Assembly (NCBI GenBank): GCA_902803345.1
Contig: CADCPV010000383.1
Location: 1-8,124 of the forward strand
Origin: an uncultured Eubacteriales bacterium
GTDB taxonomy: Bacteria; Bacillota_A; Clostridia; Lachnospirales; Lachnospiraceae
Direction: 5' to 3'
Length of the DNA stretch: 8,124 nt
In this document: positions 1 to 5,814 of the stretch, in pieces
How the letters are laid out: the number at the start of each line of letters is the position of its first letter
How positions within the stretch are numbered: position 1 is the first letter of the stretch
Made by a program: the position numbers and the translations under genes
Notes under the pieces: generated by a model
Seen by the model: only the letters and a program-made list of their open reading frames with translations
Told to the model about the DNA's origin: nothing
Databases searched by the model: none

Positions 1-1
1 A

Positions 2-574
2 GCATGGGATGGTGGGAAACCGCTGGTTGTCTATTTCACCCGGGTTGGGAACACCGATTTTGATGAAGATGTCGACGTGGTATCCGGAGCGTCTCTTCTT
101 GTGGTCTCCGACGAACTGATGGGGAATACGCAGATAATGGCGGACATGCTTTGCGATATCATCGGGTGTGAGGAAGCGGCAATTACACTGGCTGGGAAGC
201 ATTATCCGTCGTCCTACAATGACACTATCGCTGTCGCACGGACGGAATTACAGGAGAATGCAAGGCCGGAAATCTTGCCGATCGATGTTTCCGGATATGA
301 AACGATTATCCTGGTATACCCGATCTGGTGGGGGACAATTCCGATGCCGGTCGCGACATTCCTGGAGGGAAACGATTTTGCAGGGAAGAAGATTCTCCTT
401 GTAGCCACACAGGGCAGCAGCGGATTTTCCAGAAGTACTGCAGACATACGGGAAATCGTACCGGATGCAGAGGTTACGGAAGGAATCAGCGTTTACTGTG
501 ATGATATACCGCAGGCGAGAGAGGCGCTCTATCAGATGATACATGATTATAATGGGGAGAATGATAATCGATGA
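2..574 (+). CDS. Flavodoxin-like protein (Flavodoxin_4 type), 5' truncated by window edge
   Basis: The frame is open from base 2 and stops at 572-574, giving 190 visible residues; the true start lies upstream. The visible N-terminus carries VVYFTRVGNT, the beta1-strand and FMN-phosphate loop of flavodoxins (pattern YFSRTGNT). A GTG at 77 also opens this frame but would delete that loop, so it is not the start. Further along are YPSSYNDTIAVARTELQENA, the typical VYPIWWGTIPMPVATFLE block that packs on the flavin, and a late ATQGSSGFSRSTADI loop. Together these match the Flavodoxin_4 subgroup found in many Firmicutes. The expected role is FMN-dependent electron transfer or reduction in the cytoplasm; some relatives are exported lipoproteins, and the missing N-terminus prevents a decision. 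The stop overlaps the next start (ATGA at 571-574), so the two genes are probably translationally coupled. Partner and substrate are unknown. Confidence 0.9.
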   Translation, partial: AWDGGKPLVVYFTRVGNTDFDEDVDVVSGASLLVVSDELMGNTQIMADMLCDIIGCEEAAITLAGKHYPSSYNDTIAVARTELQENARPEILPIDVSGYETIILVYPIWWGTIPMPVATFLEGNDFAGKKILLVATQGSSGFSRSTADIREIVPDAEVTEGISVYCDDIPQAREALYQMIHDYNGENDNR

Positions 575-840
575 TCTGGGTTGCTCTGTACCTCATTCTG
601 ATCAGCATCATTACGTTTATTGTATTCGGTGCGGATAAAAAGCGTGCGAGGAAGAAAGAATGGCGTATTCCCGAGAAGGTGCTGTTCTTTCTTGCGATAA
701 TCGGCGGAAGCGTCGGTGCGATCCTGGGGATGCTGATCTTTCATCACAAAACACGGAAATGGTATTTCAAGATCGGAATGCCTGTGATTCTGGCTGTGCA
801 GGTCACGGCTTTTGTGCTGGTATGGCGGTATCTGCTGTGA
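571..840 (+). CDS. DUF1294 family small membrane protein
   Basis: An 89-residue protein with three hydrophobic segments (about residues 2-20, 37-57 and 68-88). It carries the DUF1294 signature: GADKKRAR at 20-27 just after the first segment, RIPE at 32-35, a glycine-rich second segment (IIGGSVGAILGM) and FHHKTRK at 57-63. Length and motif order are typical, so the gene looks intact. DUF1294 proteins are inner-membrane proteins of unknown biochemical function. The start ATG overlaps the flavodoxin stop by 4 nt, indicating one mRNA and likely coupled translation. No separate promoter is visible. A link to the flavodoxin's redox role is only suggested by this arrangement. Confidence 0.9.
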   Translation: MIWVALYLILISIITFIVFGADKKRARKKEWRIPEKVLFFLAIIGGSVGAILGMLIFHHKTRKWYFKIGMPVILAVQVTAFVLVWRYLL

Positions 841-873
841 GTTAAGACGTAAAACAAAAGGAAAAGGTGCTAT

Positions 874-969
874 ATGGCACAGAGAATGATTCATTACCTG
901 ATTGGAACGACTCTTGCTGATCAGTACAAGATCACGGACCGGAAAGCAAGGTATTATAACCAGCTATGA
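874..969 (+). pseudogene. 31-codon frame, possible N-terminal remnant of a longer gene
   Basis: An ATG at 874 follows a purine-rich AAAAGGTG ribosome-site candidate and opens a 31-residue frame ending in TGA at 967-969. It begins MAQRMIHYLIG and continues through a stretch containing KITDRKARYYNQL. To my memory this opening resembles the first residues of hypothetical hydrolases (zinc-dependent phospholipase C-like) that start with an RMxHYxxG pattern and continue for 150 or more residues. Here it stops at once and the continuation is not seen in the other frames before the lon terminator. It could be a decayed gene start or a genuine small protein. It lies 33 bp after the DUF1294 stop, so it may share that transcript. 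Family recall is weak evidence. Confidence 0.3.
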
Positions 970-1007
970 CTTTCGATTCCTTGATATAAGACAAGAGACT
1001 GAATCAG

Positions 1008-1075
1008 AAAAAAAACGGGGCTGCTGCAACAGTAAAAATGATACTACAAATATCATTTGCTGTTGCGGCAGTCCC
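1008..1075 (-). terminator. Intrinsic terminator of lon, long composite stem
   Basis: The outer arms 1017-1032 and 1060-1075 pair over 16 bp with two G-U pairs. An inner 8-bp perfect stem (1036-1043 with 1051-1058) is capped by a 7-nt loop, with a 3x1 internal loop between the two stems. Read on the minus strand, the G/C-rich base is followed after one G by eight T residues (complement of A 1008-1015), the classic intrinsic terminator. It begins 14 nt after the lon stop. In the plus direction the stem is followed only by TTTCATGTTGTTTTT, so termination of the convergent plus-strand transcript would be weaker. Confidence 0.88.
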
Positions 1076-1089
1076 TTTCATGTTGTTTT

Positions 1090-3387
1090 TCAGGCAACTG
1101 CGGCAGGCCGGTCAAGAATACCGACACCCTGAAGAACATCGGTAATGTTGTCTGCAGGAACAATCTCGAGTTTCTCCCGGACTTCTTCGGCGACATCTTT
1201 CAGATCATAGAGATTTTCCCTTGGAATGAAAACTTTCGTGACGCCGGCGCGTTCGGCTGCCATCAGCTTTTCGGGAAGCCCGCCGATCGGCGTCACTGCT
1301 CCGCGAAGCGATACTTCTCCGGTCATTGCGATATGGGTATCCACCGCATGGTCTGTAAGGAGCGATGCCAGGGCGGTCGTCAGTGTAATGCCGGCCGAAG
1401 GACCGTCTTTCGGTACTGCTCCTTCCGGTACATGGATGTGCAGGTCCTGGCTGCTGAGCTTTTTTGCTTCCGATGGGAAGAGTGACTTTACGAGGCTTAA
1501 TGCAATCCTTGCGGATTCTTTCATGACGTCGCCCAGCTGCCCCGTGATAATCAGATCACCCTTTCCCGGTGTCAGAAGGGTCTCAATGAACAGAATATCT
1601 CCGCCGACCGGCGTCCATGCCAGGCCGGTGACGACGCCGGGCTTCGATTCCGGAAGGATATTGTCATGGCGGATCGGGCGTGTGTCAAGCGTCTCCCGGA
1701 CCAGGTCCGCGGTTACTTCAACGGCCGATTCAGGGTGTGAGGCAATGCGGACGGCAAGGCTCCGGCAGAGCGTATCTATGCATTTTCGAAGGCCCCGGAC
1801 ACCGGCCTCCATCGTATAGTCGGATATCAGGACTTTCAGGGCTTCATCCGGGAAAGTCAGCTGGTCTTTTGCGATCCCTGAAGCCTCCATGGATTTATGA
1901 ACCAGGTGCTCGCGGGCGATCTGAAGTTTCTCCAGCGGGGAATACCCCTGGAACTGAATTACTTCCATTCTGTCGAGAAGCGGCTGCGGGATCGTATCCA
2001 GACTGTTTGCGGTACAGATGAACAGGACGTCCGAAAGATCATACGGGACGTTCATGTAATGGTCGGTAAAAGTATTGTTCTGCTCCGGGTCGAGCACCTC
2101 CAGAAGCGCGCTGGCAGGACTCCCGTTATAGGAAGCGGAGAGTTTGTCCACTTCATCCAGCACCATGACAGGATTGGATACCCCGCTCTTATGGATGCCG
2201 TCCATGATGCGTCCGGGCATGGAGCCGATATAGGTTCTCCTGTGGCCGCGGATGTCGGATTCATCATGAACTCCGCCGAGACTGACACGGACGTATTCAC
2301 GTCCGAGAGCTTTGGCAATACTTTTTCCGATGCTGGTCTTTCCGGTGCCCGGAGCGCCGACGAAGAGGAGGATGGATCCGGACTGCTGTTTCTTCAGGTT
2401 CATGACCGCGATCTGCTGGATAATGCGTTCCTTGACCTTCTTCAGGCCGTAATGGTCCTCGTCAAGAATCCGGCGGGCCTCCGCGAGGTCGATCCGTTCT
2501 GCTTCTTCTTTTTTCCAGTTCAGGGTCGTGACAAAGTCGAGGTAATCGTAGAGCATCCCGGACTCCACGCTTTCCTTTCCCTCCTGGCGAAGACGGTTCA
2601 GCACCTTTTCGGCTTCTTTTCTTGCAGTTTCATTCATGCCTGAATCAGCAATTCGCTGGGCAAACTTCTGGACATCCGTCACATTCTCTGGGTGCATTTC
2701 ATCCAGCTCTTTCTGCAGGTGCTCCATCTGGCGCTTGATCGCGGCTTCCCGGTATCGCTGCTGGTACTCCTGCTGTTGGGAACTGACCGCTTCATTTGTA
2801 ATCCGTCCGACCTCCATGAATTCATAGAGTATCTTTTCGATCAGTTCAGCGCGCGCCAGACGGCTGTCCTCTCTGAGAATCCCGTAACGTTCTTCGTTGG
2901 ACAATTTAAGCAGGGGAGACATCACACAGGCGGCCATTTCGACAGAGTGAATCTGTTCGATGAAATACTCGGCGGTTTCCGCCCATTTGAAAGCGGAAGA
3001 GAACCGGCGCATCTCCTGCTTCAGTCCCTGCAGTTTTTCGGAAGCGGTTTTTTCATCCAGGTCTTCGATATCCCTGCGCTTTTGGATATTCAGCTGAACG
3101 GTTCCGTCCGGATTGATATGCACGTCTTCGAGGTTTACACGGTACTGTGTCCGGATTACGGTATACCCCTGCGGGTTGAGTTCCGTGATGCTCCCAGAAA
3201 CACCGACAGGATAGAAACTGTCTTCGGACGGGTTCGTCAGCGCCTTTTTCTCTTTTCCGACAATCAGGACAAGTTTCTCGTTAAGAGAAAGCCCTTTCCC
3301 TCCTGCGCTTTGCTTCAGGTCTTCGGTTGGAAAGAATAATGTGGCATTCGGCGCAATAATGGTGTTGTAAATCGGAATAACAATCAT
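1090..3387 (-). CDS. lon: ATP-dependent serine protease Lon (endopeptidase La)
   Basis: A 765-residue LonA-type protease, close to the usual length (E. coli 784). The order is an N-terminal substrate-binding domain (residues 1 to about 190, opening MIVIPIYNTIIAPN), a charged coiled-coil linker (about 190-270), an AAA+ module and a C-terminal peptidase. The AAA+ module has Walker A GAPGTGKT at 344-351, Walker B VMVLDEVD at 407-414 and sensor-1 N461. The peptidase has the Ser-Lys dyad: S664 in PKDGPSAG and K707 in GGLPEKLMAA. All key residues are present, so it should be active, unfolding and degrading damaged or regulatory proteins in the cytoplasm with ATP. The ATG has AAGGAG 7 nt upstream. 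It follows tetR by 72 bp on the same strand, and a copy of the tetR operator abuts its ribosome site. No convincing lon-specific promoter is visible. Confidence 0.97.
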   Translation of the reverse strand: MIVIPIYNTIIAPNATLFFPTEDLKQSAGGKGLSLNEKLVLIVGKEKKALTNPSEDSFYPVGVSGSITELNPQGYTVIRTQYRVNLEDVHINPDGTVQLNIQKRRDIEDLDEKTASEKLQGLKQEMRRFSSAFKWAETAEYFIEQIHSVEMAACVMSPLLKLSNEERYGILREDSRLARAELIEKILYEFMEVGRITNEAVSSQQQEYQQRYREAAIKRQMEHLQKELDEMHPENVTDVQKFAQRIADSGMNETARKEAEKVLNRLRQEGKESVESGMLYDYLDFVTTLNWKKEEAERIDLAEARRILDEDHYGLKKVKERIIQQIAVMNLKKQQSGSILLFVGAPGTGKTSIGKSIAKALGREYVRVSLGGVHDESDIRGHRRTYIGSMPGRIMDGIHKSGVSNPVMVLDEVDKLSASYNGSPASALLEVLDPEQNNTFTDHYMNVPYDLSDVLFICTANSLDTIPQPLLDRMEVIQFQGYSPLEKLQIAREHLVHKSMEASGIAKDQLTFPDEALKVLISDYTMEAGVRGLRKCIDTLCRSLAVRIASHPESAVEVTADLVRETLDTRPIRHDNILPESKPGVVTGLAWTPVGGDILFIETLLTPGKGDLIITGQLGDVMKESARIALSLVKSLFPSEAKKLSSQDLHIHVPEGAVPKDGPSAGITLTTALASLLTDHAVDTHIAMTGEVSLRGAVTPIGGLPEKLMAAERAGVTKVFIPRENLYDLKDVAEEVREKLEIVPADNITDVLQGVGILDRPAAVA

Positions 3388-3399
3388 GATTTTCTCCTT

Positions 3400-3419
3400 A
3401 TAAGTGAATGTTCGTTTAT
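3400..3419. promoter_or_regulatory. Putative TetR operator O2 upstream of lon
   Basis: The site fits the perfect dyad ATAAnnGAAnnTTCnnTTAT. It matches the dyad inside the tetR promoter, with 20 of 22 positions identical when the flanking two bases are included. It lies immediately upstream of the lon AAGGAG (minus strand, 3394-3399). A repressor bound here could block initiation from a nearby weak promoter or act as a roadblock to read-through from tetR. Binding by the adjacent TetR is inferred from the shared motif. Confidence 0.7.
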
Positions 3420-3435
3420 TAATTTCGCTTTTTGA

Positions 3436-3460
3436 TCCCCGCCCGAAGACGGGGTTTTTT
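3436..3460 (+). terminator. Hairpin with U-tail reading plus, between lon and tetR
   Basis: The arms CCCCG and CGGGG close an 8-nt loop and are followed directly by six T residues (3455-3460) on the plus strand. That is a good intrinsic terminator in the plus direction, although no plus-strand gene leads into it. In the tetR-to-lon direction the hairpin follows the tetR stop but is succeeded by ATCAAAAAG, with no U-run, so tetR read-through into lon remains possible. It may stop antisense transcription coming from the lon region. Confidence 0.5.
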
Positions 3461-4023
3461 CACATCAACAACATAGTCTGCAGCATCTGTATCAGTTCCC
3501 GGAGATGCGCCTCACTTTCCTCCGCCATGGCCGTCCGGTTCATTGCCATAAAGCGTACCGGCGACAGGAGGAGGGATCCCAGCGTCCAGTCACTGCACGG
3601 ACGGATTTCTCCCCGGCGCTGGTATTCATGAATGCTTTCGAATACATCGCAGGAGCAGTCCTTCTCACAGACTTCTGCGGAAAGCGTAGGGCAGCGGGAA
3701 CACTGTTCCACAAAACTGAAAATGTCTTCATGATCGAAAGAATACTGGTAGTATCCCCGGACAATCGCTTCGATCACGGAAGCGGCGTTCATTTCCGGAC
3801 GGATGCAGCCGCTCAGGTATCTGTAGGATTTGTGTGCGTATTCCCGAAAGGCTTCCGCAAGCATTGCCTCTTTATTGTCGTAATAGACATAGATTGTTGC
3901 GGGTGAAACACCGGCTTCGCGGGCGATTTTCGACACGGATGTTCCGTCAATCCCTTCTCTCAGGATAAGCCGGACAAGCGCTTCCTTGATCCTTTGCTGT
4001 TTGTCTTCATCTTTCAGGCGCAT
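3460..4023 (-). CDS. TetR/AcrR family transcriptional repressor with cysteine cluster
   Basis: 187 residues, normal TetR size. The N-terminal DNA-binding domain is clear: an approach helix, then TSVSKIAREAGVSPATIYVY (28-47) forming the helix-turn-helix, followed by the usual YYDNKEAMLAEAF. The C-terminal half should form the dimer and ligand pocket. It is odd in holding C108, C111, C119, C123 and C125 (pattern CxxC-x7-C-xxx-CxC), plus C73 and C143, where related regulators usually have few cysteines. A metal, thiol or redox signal is therefore plausible but unproven. The ribosome site GGGAGG lies 9 nt before the ATG. The promoter contains a dyad repeated before lon, so the protein likely represses itself and lon. 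The ligand cannot be named. Confidence 0.92.
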   Translation of the reverse strand: MRLKDEDKQQRIKEALVRLILREGIDGTSVSKIAREAGVSPATIYVYYDNKEAMLAEAFREYAHKSYRYLSGCIRPEMNAASVIEAIVRGYYQYSFDHEDIFSFVEQCSRCPTLSAEVCEKDCSCDVFESIHEYQRRGEIRPCSDWTLGSLLLSPVRFMAMNRTAMAEESEAHLRELIQMLQTMLLM

Positions 4024-4052
4024 AACACAGATCCTCCCAACAGACTGTGTTA

Positions 4053-4081
4053 ATAATAAACGATCATTCAGTTATTGTCAA
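4053..4081 (-). promoter_or_regulatory. Sigma-A promoter of tetR
   Basis: On the minus strand, TTGACA (4076-4081) and TATTAT (4053-4058) are separated by exactly 17 bp: a perfect -35 and a near-consensus -10. The predicted start of transcription is about 4046, leaving a leader of roughly 23 nt before the ATG at 4023. The spacer is almost wholly occupied by the operator dyad. Confidence 0.85.
4056..4075. promoter_or_regulatory. Putative TetR operator O1 in the tetR promoter
   Basis: On the minus strand it reads ATAACTGAATGATCGTTTAT, fitting ATAAnnGAAnnTTCnnTTAT with one mismatch. It fills the promoter spacer and covers half of the -10 box, the usual position for steric autorepression. The same dyad occurs before lon at 3400-3419. 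Confidence 0.75.
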
Positions 4082-4176
4082 GCCCAGTTTGTGAAACGGA
4101 GTAAAAGAAGCACAAAAGAAGCGGATTTATCACAGAAAACCGGCGGAAAAAAATAATGGAAGCCAAAAGATCCTTC

Positions 4177-4185
4177 TGTTATACT
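4177..4185 (+). promoter_or_regulatory. Extended -10 promoter of the metallo-hydrolase gene
   Basis: TGT followed by TATACT (4180-4185) is an extended -10 element. The -35 position 17 bp upstream (TGGAAG) is weak, as is common with extended -10 promoters. It lies 23 bp before the ATG at 4209, leaving room for a short leader with GGAGGAGG. It is about 80 bp from the tetR operator, so direct TetR control is not obvious. Confidence 0.6.
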
Positions 4186-4208
4186 GAAGTAAAAATCGGA
4201 GGAGGATC

Positions 4209-5069
4209 ATGGTTATGGGAATCTCGAAGCCTTTAGTAATGGAAATTGCGTATCACACCTATGCTATCAATGAGTTCGGAATGGCGAGCTGTTTTATGCT
4301 GGTTGGGTCAGAGCGCGGACTTCTGATCGACACCGGCTGCGGCATGTACCCGATGCGGGAGATTGCGGATGAACTGTGCAGCCTCCCTTATGATGTAGTG
4401 CTGACCCACGGACACGGAGACCATGTTGCGGGTATGGATCAGTGGGAGGAGGTTTATCTGCATCCTGCGGACTGGGACAGTGTAAGCCTTGAGAGGCTGG
4501 ATCAGAATATCGCAATGCTGCAGCATTATCCGGAGATGATGGCACAGTTCGGATCTTTCGACGCATATGATATCAAACCGGAACAGATCCGTTATGCGCG
4601 GACGCTGCCGAAGTTTCTTCCGCTTGAGGAAGGGATGATCTTTGATCTTGGCGGTCGGAAAGTCGAAGTGATTCACACACCCGGACATACTGCGGGCGAA
4701 GTGGTACTGATCGACGACGCATCCCGGATTCTCTTCTCGGGAGACGCCTGCAACCCGAATCTCGGAATCCGGGCGGCAAGCGTCAATACGGCGCTTAAGG
4801 GGCTTCTGAAGGTGAAGGCACAGAAGGCGCGTTTCGACCGGAATTATAACGGTCACATCGGCTACGGTGGAGCGACTGTGCATGTCAGCATGCCGGAACA
4901 TAACCTGGATACCGATATCGAGATCTTCCGGGAGATTCTTGCAGGTACTGCAGACGCCGAGATCATGGATGGACCGATGGGCCGTATGGGCGTTGTCGTG
5001 AAGAACGGCATGCGGGTGTCTTTCGATCTGAACCGGCTGATTGATCCGGAGGAAGAACCGGTGGCTTGA
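4209..5069 (+). CDS. Metallo-beta-lactamase fold hydrolase
   Basis: 286 residues with the metal-binding set of the superfamily: H67, H69, D71 and H72 in THGHGDH, H160 in TPGHTAG, D179 in FSGDA and a final H216 in NGHIG. The early segment LLIDTGCG (38-45) is the usual beta strand before the metal site. The layout is that of glyoxalase II-like, two-metal hydrolases, probably cytoplasmic since no signal peptide is seen. The substrate cannot be told from sequence. GGAGGAGG ends 3 nt before the ATG at 4209, with the first GGAGG spaced 6 nt away; a second ATG two codons later is less well placed. The XRE regulator begins 45 bp downstream on the same strand, so the two may share a transcript. The gene appears intact. 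Confidence 0.93.
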   Translation: MVMGISKPLVMEIAYHTYAINEFGMASCFMLVGSERGLLIDTGCGMYPMREIADELCSLPYDVVLTHGHGDHVAGMDQWEEVYLHPADWDSVSLERLDQNIAMLQHYPEMMAQFGSFDAYDIKPEQIRYARTLPKFLPLEEGMIFDLGGRKVEVIHTPGHTAGEVVLIDDASRILFSGDACNPNLGIRAASVNTALKGLLKVKAQKARFDRNYNGHIGYGGATVHVSMPEHNLDTDIEIFREILAGTADAEIMDGPMGRMGVVVKNGMRVSFDLNRLIDPEEEPVA

Positions 5070-5114
5070 TCAAACTTTGGGGATGGAATTTGGTACAGTA
5101 CGAAAGGATAAATC

Positions 5115-5552
5115 ATGATACCAGAATCTGAACGATTGAAATACCAGGCGATGTTTGCAGAACAACTGAACAAGGCAATGAAACACAGAAATGTATCAGT
5201 GAAGGAACTCGCTGCAGCAATCGGCCGGTCAGAGTCTTCAGTAAGGAGATACCTGAAAGGCCAGTCTGACTATGGAGTAGATATTCTTCTCGCCCTTTCC
5301 GAAACGCTCAATGTCCTTCCAAGCTATTTGTTGGGGGAACCGATTATGGAGAAGGAGACACAGGACATTGCAGACAACATGGTCAGAAGCATCTGTGTCG
5401 ACCATGATTGGGAAGAACAGGAAAGCAAACTCATGAAAAAGGCGAATGAGCTCACTGATGAGCAGAGGCAGCAGCTCGGAGACTATTTCGGGAAACTGTT
5501 GGAAAGGATTGAGGAAAAAGAGAACGAAAAGAAGCCGGACAAAATTACATAA
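5115..5552 (+). CDS. XRE-family helix-turn-helix regulator
   Basis: 145 residues. Residues 14-73 form a Cro/CI-type helix-turn-helix: VSVKELAAAIGRSESSVRRY (27-46) covers the two DNA-binding helices, followed by LKGQSDYGVDILLALSETLNV and a typical SYLLGE ending. The rest is a charged, probably helical or coiled-coil tail (about 98-140, rich in E and K) that may mediate oligomers or partner contact. There is no peptidase or sensor domain. Its ribosome site, AAAGGA 8 nt before the ATG, is weaker than those of its neighbours. It follows the metallo-hydrolase by 45 bp and precedes the palindrome-rich region in front of the macrodomain gene, which makes it a candidate binder of those sites, although nothing in the sequence proves this. 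Confidence 0.9.
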   Translation: MIPESERLKYQAMFAEQLNKAMKHRNVSVKELAAAIGRSESSVRRYLKGQSDYGVDILLALSETLNVLPSYLLGEPIMEKETQDIADNMVRSICVDHDWEEQESKLMKKANELTDEQRQQLGDYFGKLLERIEEKENEKKPDKIT

Positions 5553-5559
5553 CCGGATG

Positions 5560-5596
5560 GGAAATTTGTTTGATCGAATCCAAATTTCCTTATTTT
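5560..5596 (+). terminator. Probable terminator of the XRE gene
   Basis: A perfect 9-bp inverted repeat, GGAAATTTG (5560-5568) and CAAATTTCC (5581-5589), encloses 12 nt in which a further 3-bp GAT/ATC pairing is possible. It is followed by TTATTTT (5590-5596) and starts 7 bp after the XRE stop. The stem is A/T-rich, so termination may be partial. Confidence 0.5.
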
Positions 5597-5616
5597 AAGC
5601 CAAATATTGAATGTTG

Positions 5617-5662
5617 AATCCCCCCTGAAATTACACCGATCCGTGTAATTTCAGGGGGGATT
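5617..5662. repeat. Perfect 20-bp inverted repeat with 6-nt loop
   Basis: Arms 5617-5636 and 5643-5662 are exact complements (20 of 20), separated by CGATCC. The base of the stem is six C paired with six G and the upper part is TGAAATTACAC. Only a weak ATTTCCC follows on the plus strand and no T-run on the minus strand, so it is a poor classical terminator. It may be a back-up terminator, an mRNA-stabilising hairpin or a mobile palindromic element. Confidence 0.85.
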
Positions 5663-5724
5663 TCCCATATTTCATGGGTCACTCATGGGTTTGCCACTAT
5701 TCGTCTCCTGAAAAACGCCCATAA

Positions 5725-5748
5725 AGCGTAACAGAATTGTTACGCTTC
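5725..5748. repeat. 10-bp inverted repeat upstream of the macrodomain gene
   Basis: AAGCGTAACA and TGTTACGCTT are perfectly complementary around a GAAT centre. No T-run follows. It sits about 70 bp before the macrodomain start and touches the first CGGAGTATAC repeat, so a protein-binding dyad is a more natural reading than a terminator. Confidence 0.6.
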
Positions 5749-5781
5749 GGAGTATACAGCCTCTTTGTTCCGGAGTATACT
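5748..5781 (+). promoter_or_regulatory. Paired CGGAGTATAC direct repeats with possible -10 box
   Basis: CGGAGTATAC occurs at 5748-5757 and again at 5771-5780, start-to-start 23 bp or about two helical turns. Each copy contains the self-complementary GTATAC. The second copy with the next T gives TATACT (5776-5781), 33 bp before the ATG at 5815, a plausible -10 box. No consensus -35 is present 16-18 bp upstream; the first repeat lies there instead, which would suit an activator-dependent promoter. Confidence 0.45.
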
Positions 5782-5814
5782 TGTGCTTAGAAGAAGATAA
5801 CAGGGAGGTCAGCC

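Noticed and set aside
77..574. GTG at 77 as the start of the flavodoxin gene
   Set aside because: The same frame is open to base 2 and encodes the conserved TRVGNT phosphate loop before the GTG, so the gene begins upstream of the window.
1226..2643. Long plus-strand frames opposite lon
   Set aside because: They are antisense shadows of an intact Lon coding sequence, show no recognisable domains, and lack supporting ribosome sites.
3397..3427. TATAAG (minus strand, 3397-3402) as a lon -10 box
   Set aside because: Transcription would start only about 3 nt before the ATG, excluding the strong ribosome site, and no -35 is present 17 bp upstream.
4024..4051. AACACAG / CTGTGTT inverted repeat in the tetR leader with the ribosome site in its loop
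   Set aside because: The predicted transcription start near 4046 falls inside the first arm, so the full 7-bp stem probably never forms in RNA; it could still be a minor DNA dyad.
4103..4122. Two AAAAGAAGC direct repeats between tetR and the metallo-hydrolase
   Set aside because: Short, purine-rich and off both promoters; it can easily arise by chance.
5672..5690. Two TCATGGGT copies and a CCCAT/ATGGG mini-hairpin
   Set aside because: Only 8-bp and 5-bp matches with no link to a promoter or gene start.
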